Under the pieces are notes generated by a model. The model searched no databases. It was not told the DNA's origin and saw nothing but the letters and a program-made list of their open reading frames with translations. From Phycisphaerales bacterium (GTDB lineage Bacteria > Planctomycetota > Phycisphaerae > UBA1845 > Fen-1342), in the NCBI GenBank assembly GCA_016716475.1, contig JADJWG010000002.1, positions 1,302,001 through 1,366,000 of the forward strand: a stretch of 64,000 bases of DNA, written 5' to 3'. The position numbers and the translations under genes were made by a program. Below are positions 1 to 9,444 of the stretch, piece by piece (positions within the stretch are counted from its first letter, which is position 1; the number at the start of each line of letters is the position of its first letter).

Positions 1-1665
1 ATCCTCCAAACGACGGCCCAGGGTGATGATGTCCTGCGAATCACGCCCATCGGCCTGTACGAGATCCCAACCGACGGCGTCATGCGCCTGTACGAATTCG
101 ATCTTGCAGCATTGCAGGCCTCAGAAAACATTTTCGGCCTGACGGGCGACGGCGACCTCGGAGCCACGCCGAACAATCGCGGCACACTGGATCATCTCGT
201 GTTGACGAATGATCCCGGCAATGGGGCCGTGAATGCCAAAGTGTTTTACCTGAGCATCGACGATGTCGAGTTCGTGTCGCCGGTTCTCGATCCGCCGGCC
301 ATCGTCACGAACCCGGTCGCCCCGCAACCGCTGGCTGAAGTCGTCACGGTGCAGTTCGTGAAGGAAGCCGCCACGCTGGTCGAGATCGTACGGCTGGACA
401 GCGCGCAGGTGGTCGGCAGTATCGTGCCACAGGGCGCCACCATCGTGGATGTGCCGACGACGCCGCTGCCGCCGCGTGTCAGCATCGTCGCGCGTCAGAC
501 GGTCGGTGGCAGCGTCAGCGACAATTCGGTGGCGGTGCCGATCGTCTCGCCCGGCAACGGTCCGCTACGTATCGCGATGGCGATTCGTGAGACGGCTCAG
601 TATGACAATGGCTTGAACTGTGGCGATGATGGCACCGGCTTTGACCCCGATCAGCCCTCCACGCTCGAGTTCATCGGTTCGCAGACTCAGCAGGGCTTCG
701 GAGTCCCGACCCCCCCACGCTTCGTACCGTCCCCGGAGTGGTTCGAGATCACCTTCGACCCCTGCGACGAGGTGTATGGTGTTGCGCAGTTCAGCGGCAA
801 CGGCGAGATCGATTTGCGTCCGGCACCCGAGCACACCAACGGCGTGTGGGAGGGGCTCTATTTCCGCATCGATGCTCAGAACCCGACGGTCGGGCCCTTC
901 ACGGTCTACCTTGACGACTTGGCGGTTAAGGATCGCGACGGCAACCTGATCTGCCTGGTTGACGACTTCGAAAGCTACGACGCAGGTGACTACATCATCG
1001 ATCGCATCCTCAACGGCAACGGCATGGCCGATACCGTTGCAGCCGCTACGGACATCCAGGTTGTGCCGGTCGGCAGCCCGACGTTCCCCGGCCAGATCAT
1101 CGTCGCTCCGGGTCCGGACGGCACACTGGAGACCATTCCCCAGGGCGACGACATCATTCAGCCGCTGCACGCCCGTTTCAGCTTCCCGGGCGTGTCGGGT
1201 ACCAGTATCGGCCTCGCCGCGACGCCGAACCGCACGGCCGTCACTACCGAGGATGCATTCAGCGGGTCACAGGCGCTGCGGATCGATTTCGCGTTCCTCA
1301 GCGCGTCCAATCTGAGCAGCGTGCTGCGCCTGACGACGAACGGCTCGCTCGCGACGAATCCGCCGGAGCCGTTCGTGAACCCCGACTCGGTCATCCCGCT
1401 GAGTCTCGACGGCACGCTGTGTGACAATCCCAACAACCTGGTCTACAGCGTGATGGTGCGCCTGGCACCGCCACCGGTTCCGGCCGACTGCGATAGCGAT
1501 GGCACGGTGGACATGTATGATGTGGCCTGCCTCCAGTTGTGCTTCCGTGAGTCGCCGCTGTCCGGCGGTTGCGCGATCTTTGACATCGCGCCGAACGGGG
1601 CACCTGATGGCGTGGTGAACGCCCTCGACTTCCAGTTGTTTACGTTCCTGCTGGTGGGTCCGTAG
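1..1665 (+). CDS. Secreted protein with dockerin-like C-terminus (5' partial)
   Basis: The reading frame is open from base 1, so the true start lies upstream of the window. The visible 554 residues contain no enzyme motif I recognise. They include short segments resembling the carbohydrate-binding-like modules of the large secreted protein at 59718-63002. The last ~60 residues carry two Asp/Asn-rich calcium-loop-like repeats (DCDSDGTVDMYD and APNGAPDGVVNALD), resembling a dockerin or EF-hand pair as found at the ends of many planctomycete exported proteins. I infer an extracellular structural or carbohydrate-interacting protein; the specific function is unknown. Confidence 0.75.
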   Translation: MLQTTAQGDDVLRITPIGLYEIPTDGVMRLYEFDLAALQASENIFGLTGDGDLGATPNNRGTLDHLVLTNDPGNGAVNAKVFYLSIDDVEFVSPVLDPPAIVTNPVAPQPLAEVVTVQFVKEAATLVEIVRLDSAQVVGSIVPQGATIVDVPTTPLPPRVSIVARQTVGGSVSDNSVAVPIVSPGNGPLRIAMAIRETAQYDNGLNCGDDGTGFDPDQPSTLEFIGSQTQQGFGVPTPPRFVPSPEWFEITFDPCDEVYGVAQFSGNGEIDLRPAPEHTNGVWEGLYFRIDAQNPTVGPFTVYLDDLAVKDRDGNLICLVDDFESYDAGDYIIDRILNGNGMADTVAAATDIQVVPVGSPTFPGQIIVAPGPDGTLETIPQGDDIIQPLHARFSFPGVSGTSIGLAATPNRTAVTTEDAFSGSQALRIDFAFLSASNLSSVLRLTTNGSLATNPPEPFVNPDSVIPLSLDGTLCDNPNNLVYSVMVRLAPPPVPADCDSDGTVDMYDVACLQLCFRESPLSGGCAIFDIAPNGAPDGVVNALDFQLFTFLLVGP

Positions 1666-1699
1666 TTCTGCGGCCACCTGGCACACCAGGATCTTCGCC

Positions 1700-1733
1700 G
1701 GCCGTCCGACACCTGCCACGGTGCCGGGCGGCC
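1700..1733 (+). terminator. Terminator-like hairpin
   Basis: Two 14-nt arms (1700-1713 and 1720-1733) pair with one G-T wobble and one mismatch around a 6-nt loop. The hairpin lies just after the preceding stop codon. There is no clear T-run after it, so a Rho-independent role is only plausible. Confidence 0.4.
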
Positions 1734-1858
1734 GACGTGTTGGGGGGTGGCCCGGCGCGATCCCACCGCCCCTATTCGTTTCCCGCGCCCGCGCCGCTAC
1801 GATTGCCGCTTCGGCCGGGTGGATAGTCTGCCGGCCTGCGTGCAGGAGGATGTGTACC

Positions 1859-3307
1859 GTGGGTGGATTGGTCGAGCCGCGGCTCATGCGGGGACTTCGC
1901 GACATCTTTCCCGAGGACATGCACGCGCGTCAGTGGATCATCGACACGATCCGCGGCGTGTACGAACTCTACGGTTACGTTCCGCTCGGTACTCCCGCGC
2001 TGGAGTTCTACGATGTACTCACCGGCTCGACCGGCGCTGAGAGCGAGAAGCAGCTCTTTCGTGTGCAGGGGCCGGAAGGCGAGGAGTTGGGGCTGCGCTT
2101 CGACCAGACCGTCGCACTGGCACGCGTCGTGGCACAGTACCCGGACCTCCCGCGGCCATTCCGCCGGTACCAGGTCGCACCCGTGTGGCGCTCCGACAAC
2201 CCCTACGAGAAGCGCGGCCGCTTCCGCGAGTTTCTCCAGTTCGACATCGACGCGGTCGGCGTGGAGTCCGAAGCGGCGGACGTCGAGATGATCACGGCGA
2301 TGTGTGACGCACTGCGGGCCTTGGAACCGGGTTCATTCCGCGTGCGCGTATCGAGCCGCCGGGTATTGAATCTCGTATTGCCTTATACCGGTATCCCTTC
2401 CGATCGCAGCCACGAGGTCTTCCGCGTGCTCGACAAGCTGGACAAGCTGGGCCCGGAGAAGGTGCGCCGCGAGCTCACCACCGGGTACGTGGATGAATCA
2501 GGCAGCCGCGTTCAGGGGCTCGGTTTCACCGACGACCAGGTCACACGACTGGAGCGTTTCCTCGCTGTCCGTGACCCTGCACGGGCCGGCGTGCTCGCGC
2601 AGCTCGGCGCGTTGTTTGGCGACTCGGCGGAGGTGGCCGCCGAACTCGCTCCGCTGGCACGGATTGATGCCCGGTTGACACGCCTCGGCTACGACGATGC
2701 CATCGTGCAGTACGATGTGAGCATCGCGCGTGGACTCGCCTACTACACCGGCACCGTCTTCGAAACGGAGCTACTCGACCTGCCGGAATTCGGCTCCATC
2801 TGTTCCGGCGGGCGGTACGATGACCTTGTCACGCGCTTCCTCGGCGAGCGGGTCCCGGCGGTCGGAACCTCGGTCGGCGTGGATCGACTGCTGATCGCCC
2901 TGCGTGAACTGGGACGGATTCCACCGCAACACCTCCCGAAGTCGACGGCCCAGGTACTGGTCACCGTCTTCGATCAGGAACTGCTCGATGGCTACCTGGC
3001 GATGACTTACGAACTGCGTCGCGCCGGTATCCGCACGGAGCTCTATCTCGGCACACAGAAACGCATTGGCAAGCAGATCCAGTACGGCGACCGTTACGAA
3101 GTGCCTGTGCTGGTCGTCTATGGGTCGGATGAGTTCACACGCGGCGAGGTTCAACTCAAGGACATGTCGGTCGGGCGGCAGCGCACCGCCCAGGTAGCCG
3201 CACGTGACCAGTGGCGCGCGGAGCGCCCGGGCCAGTTCAACGTGCCGCGTGCCGAGCTAGTGCCCGCCGTTAGGAAACTGCTTGCCGAGATCGAGGGCCA
3301 GCCATGA
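1859..3307 (+). CDS. hisS: Histidyl-tRNA synthetase
   Basis: Class II aminoacyl-tRNA synthetase that charges tRNA-His in the cytoplasm. Visible are the N-terminal RGLRDIFP segment, motif 2 with the basic loop (FRRYQVAPVWRSD...KRGRFREFLQFD), the GGRYDDLV segment and motif 3 (GTSVGVDRL). A C-terminal anticodon-binding domain (QVLVTVFDQ... to the end) argues against the paralogue HisZ. The histidine-binding signature reads RGLAYYTG (Ala at residue 294), where most family members have RGLDYYTG. The GTG at 1859 is chosen because AGGAGG (1844-1849) sits 9 nt upstream; the in-frame ATG at 1850 touches that site. The stop overlaps the next gene by 4 nt (ATGA). At 482 aa it is slightly long for the family. 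Confidence 0.93.
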   Translation: MGGLVEPRLMRGLRDIFPEDMHARQWIIDTIRGVYELYGYVPLGTPALEFYDVLTGSTGAESEKQLFRVQGPEGEELGLRFDQTVALARVVAQYPDLPRPFRRYQVAPVWRSDNPYEKRGRFREFLQFDIDAVGVESEAADVEMITAMCDALRALEPGSFRVRVSSRRVLNLVLPYTGIPSDRSHEVFRVLDKLDKLGPEKVRRELTTGYVDESGSRVQGLGFTDDQVTRLERFLAVRDPARAGVLAQLGALFGDSAEVAAELAPLARIDARLTRLGYDDAIVQYDVSIARGLAYYTGTVFETELLDLPEFGSICSGGRYDDLVTRFLGERVPAVGTSVGVDRLLIALRELGRIPPQHLPKSTAQVLVTVFDQELLDGYLAMTYELRRAGIRTELYLGTQKRIGKQIQYGDRYEVPVLVVYGSDEFTRGEVQLKDMSVGRQRTAQVAARDQWRAERPGQFNVPRAELVPAVRKLLAEIEGQP

Positions 3308-5187
3308 CGACCGCCACTTGCCCCGCGGTCCCCGGACCCATCGTCCTCGATGGTGCATCGCTCACCCTCCCCGACCTCATCCGTATTGCCCGCGATCCGC
3401 GGGTGCCGGTGACTTGTGCGCCCGAGGCCCTCGCCGCCGTCGCCCGCGGCTGGGAGGAGATTGAACAGATCGTGGCCGCCTATCAGCTCGCGCTCGCCAA
3501 CCAACAGCCGCTGCCGCGCGTCTACGGCGTCACGACCGGTTTCGGCGAGTTCAAGCACACACGCATCGAACCCGAGCACTTCGAGGAAATGCAACGCAAC
3601 ATTCTCCTCAGCCACTCTGTCGGGGTGGGTGAGAACGACGACGCGAACGATCCGATCAACTACTTTCCCGCCGAGGTGGTCCGCGCCACACTCGCCCTCC
3701 GCCTCAATGCGTTTCTGAAGGGGCATTCCGGTGTGCGGCCCACGCTCGTCGAGTGCGTCGCCCGCATGCTCAACCGCGGCATCGTACCGCTCGTGCCGAT
3801 CCGCGGCTCCCTCGGCGCCAGCGGCGACCTCTGCCCGCTCGCGCACCTGTTCGTCGTCCTGCTGGGTGTGGGGCGCTACTTCATCGTTCGCGGTCCTGAA
3901 GATCTCGAGTACAAAACCTACGCGGGCGTCGAGCTGCGTGCTGCGGCCACGCAACTCGCCGCGGACCTTGGTTATGACATCCTGCCGACCCCGAGCTTCA
4001 AGGAAGGACTCGCACTCACCAACGGCGCCAACGTCTCCGCCGCCCTGCTTGCCCTGGCCGTCTTCGATGCCGAACGCCTCGCGAACAGCGCCGACGCCGC
4101 CGCCGCGCTCACCCTGGAGGCCATCTGCGGCCGGGCGCGGGCGCTTGATCCGCGCGTGCACGCCGCGCGTGGACTGGACGGCCAGTGTGACAGCGCCGCC
4201 AACCTGCGTGACCTGATTGGCGGCAGCCGCCTGATTGACGCCGCCGACGATGTGCAGGACTGCTACTCTGTCCGCTGTACGCCCCAGGTGCATGGTGCCA
4301 CCCGCGACGCCATCGCCTTCGCTCGTATGATTGTGTCCCGCGAGTGTAACGCCGCCACCGACAACCCGCTCTTCTTTCCCGGCACCGGCGAACCGTGGGA
4401 CAAGCAGACCTTCTTCGCCAACCGTCCTGGCAGTTTCGGCGATTTACACGCCTACTCCGCCGGCAACTTCCACGGTCAGCCGCTGGCACTCGCGGCCGAC
4501 TTCCTGACCATCGCCGTAGCAGAGCTGGCGAATATTGCGGAACGGCGAACCCAGATGCTGCTGGACGCGCGGCACAATCGCAACCTGCCATCCAACCTGA
4601 TCGCGCGCTGTGGCCTGAATTCCGGCTACATGATCGCGCAGTACACGGCCGCGAGCGTCGTCTCCGAAAACAAGGTTCTCGCGCACCCGGCGTCGGTCGA
4701 TTCGATTCCTTCTTCGGCGAATACCGAAGATCACGTCTCCATGTCAACGATCGCCGGGCGGAAGCTGCGCACGGTACTGGGGAATACGCAGGCCGTGTTG
4801 GCGATCGAACTACTCGTCGCGGCGCAGGCGATTGATTGGCGCGTCGGGATGAAGCGCGACCCGAATCCCCACACGCCCGCCGACGACCAGCCCGGCTTCG
4901 CCCGCGGAAGTCTGAGCACGACGACCGAGGAGCAGGTTGCCTTCGAACTTGCGACGGCGCCAGCCAAGCGGGGGGAGATCGTCGCGTTTCTGGGGCGGGG
5001 CACGCGCGGGGCCTACCTGGCCGTTCGCGCAGTCGCCGAACCGATGTTGCGCGATCGCGTCCTCGAACCCGACATCCGCGCCGTGCGGCGCATCCTGCAC
5101 GATGGACGATTTCTCGGCGCGGTGGAAGCGGACCTCGTCGCACCGCTGCGCGCCATCCTCCCCCTCAACCGTTCACCTGTGACGTAA
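3304..5187 (+). CDS. hutH: Histidine/aromatic amino acid ammonia-lyase (HAL family)
   Basis: MIO-dependent lyase that removes ammonia from histidine (giving urocanate) or a related aromatic amino acid. The cofactor-forming triad Ala172-Ser173-Gly174 lies in GSLGASGDLCPLAH. Other family motifs are YGVTTGFG, QDCYSVRCTPQVHGA and SANTEDHVSMSTIAGRK. The substrate-selectivity pair reads Ser-His (LLSHSVGVG, His104), as in histidine lyases, which favours histidine over Phe/Tyr. At 627 aa it is about 100 residues longer than typical HutH; the excess is mainly C-terminal. It starts inside the hisS stop (ATGA), so it is translationally coupled to hisS. No hutU, hutI or hutG is nearby, so the substrate and pathway need proof. 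Confidence 0.85.
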   Translation: MTTATCPAVPGPIVLDGASLTLPDLIRIARDPRVPVTCAPEALAAVARGWEEIEQIVAAYQLALANQQPLPRVYGVTTGFGEFKHTRIEPEHFEEMQRNILLSHSVGVGENDDANDPINYFPAEVVRATLALRLNAFLKGHSGVRPTLVECVARMLNRGIVPLVPIRGSLGASGDLCPLAHLFVVLLGVGRYFIVRGPEDLEYKTYAGVELRAAATQLAADLGYDILPTPSFKEGLALTNGANVSAALLALAVFDAERLANSADAAAALTLEAICGRARALDPRVHAARGLDGQCDSAANLRDLIGGSRLIDAADDVQDCYSVRCTPQVHGATRDAIAFARMIVSRECNAATDNPLFFPGTGEPWDKQTFFANRPGSFGDLHAYSAGNFHGQPLALAADFLTIAVAELANIAERRTQMLLDARHNRNLPSNLIARCGLNSGYMIAQYTAASVVSENKVLAHPASVDSIPSSANTEDHVSMSTIAGRKLRTVLGNTQAVLAIELLVAAQAIDWRVGMKRDPNPHTPADDQPGFARGSLSTTTEEQVAFELATAPAKRGEIVAFLGRGTRGAYLAVRAVAEPMLRDRVLEPDIRAVRRILHDGRFLGAVEADLVAPLRAILPLNRSPVT

Positions 5188-5267
5188 CCTGCGGGGCCTA
5201 CTCGCCTGTGTCCCTATCGCATCCGCTGGGCGGTACGATTCCCCATGCCCCCATGCAACCCGTGGGG

Positions 5268-6632
5268 TCACTTGCCGCCTGGTTCCCGCCGTATCAGCAC
5301 CGCCGTCAGGTCATCCGCCTGCGGCGCGCCTGCACTGAACCGGTTGATCTCCCCGTGCAACCCTTCGATGAACTCCTGCAACGGCACCGCTTGCCACGCC
5401 CCCAACAGCGCGCTTACACGCTCTTCTCCGAATTGCTCACCCTCCGGTGCGCTCGTCTCGTAGAACCCGTCCGTCAGCAGGATCGCCGCATCACCCGCCC
5501 CGAACTCGAACGACTCCGCGTCAAACTCCGCCCCATCCACCACGGCGAACGGAAAGCCGCCGGCTGGCCGCACTTCGATCTCGCTCCCACGTTGGAACAA
5601 CAGCGGCCCCTGCCCCGCCGAAACATAATCCAAACGCTGCGCGTGTGGGTTCAGAATCCCCACGAAGGCCGTCACGAACCGCCCGTCCATCAGGTCCGCA
5701 CACAGAATCCGGTTCACGTGCCGGGCCACCTCGGCCAGATTCGTCGTCACGGCCAGCAACGCGCGGATCAAGGAACGGCACTGGGCAATGACCAGTGCGG
5801 CCCCGATACCGTGCCCGGTCGCATCCGCCAGTAAAACCGCGAGTCGCCCGTCGGCGAGCGGGATGAAGTCGTAGCAGTCCCCGCCGGTCTCGTCGGCGGA
5901 TGCGTTCCAGCCCGCAATCTCGTAACCTGGCAGCACCGGATTACCTTTCGGAAACAGGCGCTGCTGAATCTTCCGCGCGAGTTCCAGGTCACGGGCCATC
6001 CGCTGCTTGTGGGCATATTCCTCGAGCAGCGCGTAGCGATGAATCGCCACACCTGTTTGCGCGCTGAGCACGCGGGCCAGCTCCTCATCCTCAACCGTAA
6101 ATGGCCCGCCATGTTTATTGAGCGCCTGCAACACGCCCATCAGCTCGCCGTGTGTATTCTCCAGGGGGAAGGTTAACAGGTTACGCGTCCGGAAGCCGGT
6201 CTGGCGGTCAATCTCCGGATTGAACTGGGGGTGTTGGTACGCATCCATGACTTTGACCACGGTTCGCAGCCCGGCGGCGGTTCCCGCGATACCACGGTCC
6301 GCCGGGAACCGAATCGACTCCGCACCTGTCGCCACGCGACTGTAGAGCTCGTTTTTCGGCCGGTCATAAAGGAAAACCGTGGCCCGCTCGCAATTCAGCA
6401 CCGCGCAAGTCGCTTCGATGATCGTGCCCAGCAGTTCTGTGAGGTCGGTGGTCGCTCCCATCTGCCGGGAGATGTCGAGCAACCGTTGCAGGTCGGCGAT
6501 TTTCGGGGACACAGCACCCATGGTGGGTAGCGTACGCAGCCCGCGCACAGGCGGCAAGGCGAAGCGGGCCCAGCTTTCGGACGCCGGGAACCCGGTTGGC
6601 AGGCGGTAACCTGCACACCCCAGCGATCTCAC
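5268..6632 (-). CDS. GAF domain plus SpoIIE-type PP2C phosphatase
   Basis: Predicted soluble serine phosphatase of the RsbU/SpoIIE type. An N-terminal GAF domain (roughly residues 50-200) is followed by a coiled linker (ELARKIQQRLFPKG) and the phosphatase domain with the metal-binding motifs GGDCYDF and LADATGHG, and the C-terminal DDLTAVLI. Such proteins usually dephosphorylate an anti-sigma-factor antagonist in response to a signal sensed by the GAF domain. The GTG at 6632 overlaps the upstream helicase stop (GTGA), suggesting coupling. The ATG at 6521 (MGAVSPKIADL) is an alternative start where recognisable family similarity begins. No STAS or anti-sigma partner is adjacent. Confidence 0.85.
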   Translation of the reverse strand: MRSLGCAGYRLPTGFPASESWARFALPPVRGLRTLPTMGAVSPKIADLQRLLDISRQMGATTDLTELLGTIIEATCAVLNCERATVFLYDRPKNELYSRVATGAESIRFPADRGIAGTAAGLRTVVKVMDAYQHPQFNPEIDRQTGFRTRNLLTFPLENTHGELMGVLQALNKHGGPFTVEDEELARVLSAQTGVAIHRYALLEEYAHKQRMARDLELARKIQQRLFPKGNPVLPGYEIAGWNASADETGGDCYDFIPLADGRLAVLLADATGHGIGAALVIAQCRSLIRALLAVTTNLAEVARHVNRILCADLMDGRFVTAFVGILNPHAQRLDYVSAGQGPLLFQRGSEIEVRPAGGFPFAVVDGAEFDAESFEFGAGDAAILLTDGFYETSAPEGEQFGEERVSALLGAWQAVPLQEFIEGLHGEINRFSAGAPQADDLTAVLIRREPGGK

Positions 6633-8990
6633 CCCCCGCCGCGCTCCAGCCGTATGATCGGCGTCAGCTCAAGAATGAAGGTGCGCTCACCGTGGCCGGG
6701 GAAGTGAACGCACGCGCGGGTCTGGCCGGGCGCCGGCCGGAGCCAGCGGATCTGCCCGACACCATAGGTCGTGTGCGCGACGATCGTCCCTGGACCCCAC
6801 CCGAAATACGGCGAATCCGCCGGGGGCGCCACGCCCTCCGCCTCCGGCTCAGCCGCGGGCGCGCGCCGCAGCCGCGGGCGCCGCTTCAAGCGCTCAACCG
6901 CATCCGGCTCCACTGCCAGCGATTCCTGTTCGTCGGCCGTGCGTGCAGCGAAGCCCTTTCGCCGCGGCACCAGCTCCGCGGCCTCTTCCGGCGGTAAATC
7001 GTCCACGAGCGGTACGAAACCATCTGCGGCCGTCAACCCGCGCCCACCGAAGCGCAAGTCACTGTGTTTTTTCCAGCGCAGTGTCCCGTCATCCAGCTCA
7101 TGCAGGAACTGGGAGGCCGGAAACGGCGTGTACCGCCCACGGATTTGCCGTTCCTGCACACGCGTCAGGTACAGCAGCTCACGTGCCCGTGTGAGCCCTA
7201 CGAAGCACAGCCGGCGCTCCTCTTCCACATCGCCGTCGAGCTTCAGCGCGCGCTCATGCGGCAGCATGCCCTGTTCCAATCCGACCAGGAATACGACCGG
7301 AAATTCAAGCCCCTTGGCCGCATGGAGCGTCATCAGCATCACGCAGCCGGCCTGCTCGTCGACCGCATCCTGGTCACTGACCAAACTCACGTGGTGCAGG
7401 AAATCTTCGAGGGACGGCTCCTCCGCGTCGGTCTCGTAGTTCACAGCGGCCGTTACCAGTTCCTGCACGTTGGCCAGCCGGTCCTCGCCGCCGGAGTCGT
7501 GCTCAAGCTTGAATAGTTCCTCGAGCCCAGTACGTCGCAGAATCTCGCTCACCGATTCCGAAACTGGCTCGACGACCATGGGTTGCAATTCGTCCAGCAG
7601 CGCCACAAAGCCGCGCCACCTTGCCGGCCGCGGTCTTGAGCGCCGGGATTTCGCTCGTCCGGCGGCAGGCGTCCAACAGGGTGCACCCGGCTTCGTTCGC
7701 GAAAGTGCGAAGCCGCTCGACCGTCGTCTTGCCGATGCCGCGCGCGGGGGTGTTGATGATGCGCTCCAGAGCCACGTCGTCGGCCGGATTGAGCAGCAGC
7801 CGCAGATACGCGAGCACATCGCGGATTTCCTGCCGGTTGTAGAACTCCACCCCGCGCGCGATCCGGTAAGGGATTCGTTGCCGGCGCAACGCCTCTTCCA
7901 GCCCGCGCGAAACCGCGTTCACTCGGAAAAAAATGGCGAAGTCCGCCCAGGGGCGGCCGCCCGCCCGGGCCTGGGCGATCGTCGCAGCGATGCGCTCGGC
8001 CTCGCTGCGACTGTCGGCGAATTCCCAGACCTGCACGGCCTCGCCCGTTGGGTTGTCGGTCCACAACGCTTTGGCTTTGCGCCGCTCGTTTCGGGCGATG
8101 AGCCGGTCGGCGACGCCCAGAATCCGGCCAGTCGAGCGGTAGTTCTGTTCCAGTCGGACGATGCGGGCGGTGGGGAAGTCCCGCTCGAACTCGAGGATGT
8201 TGCGAATGTCCGCGCCGCGCCATGCATAGATGCTCTGATCCGGATCACCGGTGGCGCAGATGTTCGCGTGATGCCGTGACAGTGCTCGCGCGATGATGTA
8301 CTGGGCGTAATTCGTGTCCTGGTACTCGTCGATGAGCAGGTACTGGAACCGGATGTTAAGCCGTTCCGTCAAGTCGTCGTGCTTCTGCAGCACCAGCGCC
8401 ACGCGCATCAGCAGATCGTCGAAGTCGACCGCATTGCGCTGCCGCAAAAGCTGTTCATACGCGTCATACACGCGTGCCAGCACCTGCTGGTCGAAGAACT
8501 CGCTGGCGGCCTCCGCTTCGGCCGGTGTGCGCAGGCGGCTCTTGGCAGTGCTGATCTTCTCGCGCGCATCGGCCGGGCGCAACACGGCTTCGCTGACGCC
8601 TTCGAGCTCCAGCGCTTCCTTCACCACGCGCAAACTGTCACGTTCGTCGTAGATCGTGAAGCCGGGCTCGACACTCGCTAAGGCGCCGAACTCACGCAGC
8701 AAGCGCACACCGAGGGCGTGAAACGTGTACACCCACATGCCGCGGTCCACGCCGAGCTCCGTGATGCGGCGGCGCATCTCGCCGGCGGCCTTGTTCGTGA
8801 ACGTAATCGCCAGGATGTGGCGCGCCGCAACGCCGCTGTGAACAAGGTAGGCCGCCCGGCGGGTGATGACCCGGGTCTTGCCACTGCCGGGACCGGCAAT
8901 GACCAGCAGTGGGCCGTCGCGGTGCTGCACCGCAGCGCGCTGGGGCTCGTTCAGGTCGTGTAACAGACTGTCCGGACCGGGGCTGGGCAT
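6629..8990 (-). pseudogene. pcrA: UvrD/PcrA-type DNA helicase, interrupted by one frameshift
   Basis: Superfamily 1A 3'-5' helicase of repair and replication. Frame 1 begins at ATG 8990 (AGGAAG 4 nt upstream) and carries Walker A GPGSGKT (residues 33-39), TFTNKAAGEM, DEYQDTN, GDPDQSIYAWRGAD and QNYRSTGRIL. Frame 2 continues with motifs V/VI (TLHAAKGLEFPVVFLVGLEQG, split here between motifs; GLTRARELLYLT) and a C-terminal SH3-like tail. The frames join near 7610: ...AAGKVAR then FVALLDELQP. Removing one C there restores a normal ~785-residue protein. All motifs are intact on both sides, so a sequencing or assembly error is as likely as real decay. Followed directly by the phosphatase gene (GTGA overlap). 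Confidence 0.85.
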
Positions 8991-9232
8991 ATCGCTTCCT
9001 ATACCCGCGTGCGCGAGAGGCGTCCAACCGGCACGCGGCCGCCGGCCCAACCTGCTCCTGGCAAACATTTACACAGCCGTCCGCACTTCGAGCTTGAGCA
9101 CGGTGACCTATCGATCTTGACGGCTGAGGAAAGCACCGATTTCTCCTGCCGCAGGTGTCAGGTGAGAAGGCCGCACTGCCGATATTATCTCTGGAACTAC
9201 GCTGCCGGCCTTGGGGTCGGTGGCACACCCGT

Positions 9233-9239
9233 AAGGAGG
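9233..9239 (+). promoter_or_regulatory. Strong Shine-Dalgarno site of the microprotein gene
   Basis: AAGGAGG lies 6 nt before the ATG at 9246. It is among the strongest ribosome-binding sites in the window and is the main evidence that the following 21-codon frame is translated. Confidence 0.6.
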
Positions 9240-9245
9240 CGCTCT

Positions 9246-9311
9246 ATGTTCTACGGATTCCTGATCCTGTTGCTCACCGCCCTCTTCGGCGGACTGTTTG
9301 CCTTCGCGTAA
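9246..9311 (+). CDS. 21-residue single-span membrane microprotein
   Basis: A tiny gene of 21 codons starting MFYGFLILLL and ending GGLFAFA. Every residue after the first few is hydrophobic, Gly, Ala or Thr, consistent with one membrane-spanning helix and almost no soluble part. AAGGAGG is ideally spaced before the ATG, and a strong hairpin (9339-9374) follows the stop. It stands alone between the divergent helicase gene and the convergent nrdJ gene. I know no family for it. Bacterial microproteins of this type often modulate a membrane complex or membrane stress, but that is only an analogy. Confidence 0.5.
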   Translation: MFYGFLILLLTALFGGLFAFA

Positions 9312-9338
9312 CGGAACCTGACGCGGCTGAAGCGAAAT

Positions 9339-9374
9339 CGGCCTGTCCCCGCATTTCGTTGCGGAGACAGGCCG
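9339..9374. terminator. Terminator hairpin between convergent genes
   Basis: Arms 9339-9352 (CGGCCTGTCCCCGC) and 9361-9374 pair over 14 positions with one mismatch, with an 8-nt loop. It lies between the microprotein gene and the convergent nrdJ gene and could stop both. On the minus strand it is followed by ATTTCGCTT, which is moderately T-rich, so it fits nrdJ best. Confidence 0.6.
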
Positions 9375-9444
9375 GTACACGTTCTGACCTGACCAACTTA
9401 CTTAAGCGGGCGTTTGCCAGTCGTGGCCAACATTCAGCCGCGCC

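Noticed and set aside
3151..4293. A 380-codon open frame on the minus strand inside hutH
   Set aside because: It is antisense to a clear HAL-family gene and shows no protein motifs; long shadow frames are expected in high-GC coding DNA.
5188..5267. Possible gene or terminator between hutH and the phosphatase gene
   Set aside because: Only 80 bp between convergent genes, with no convincing stem or frame.
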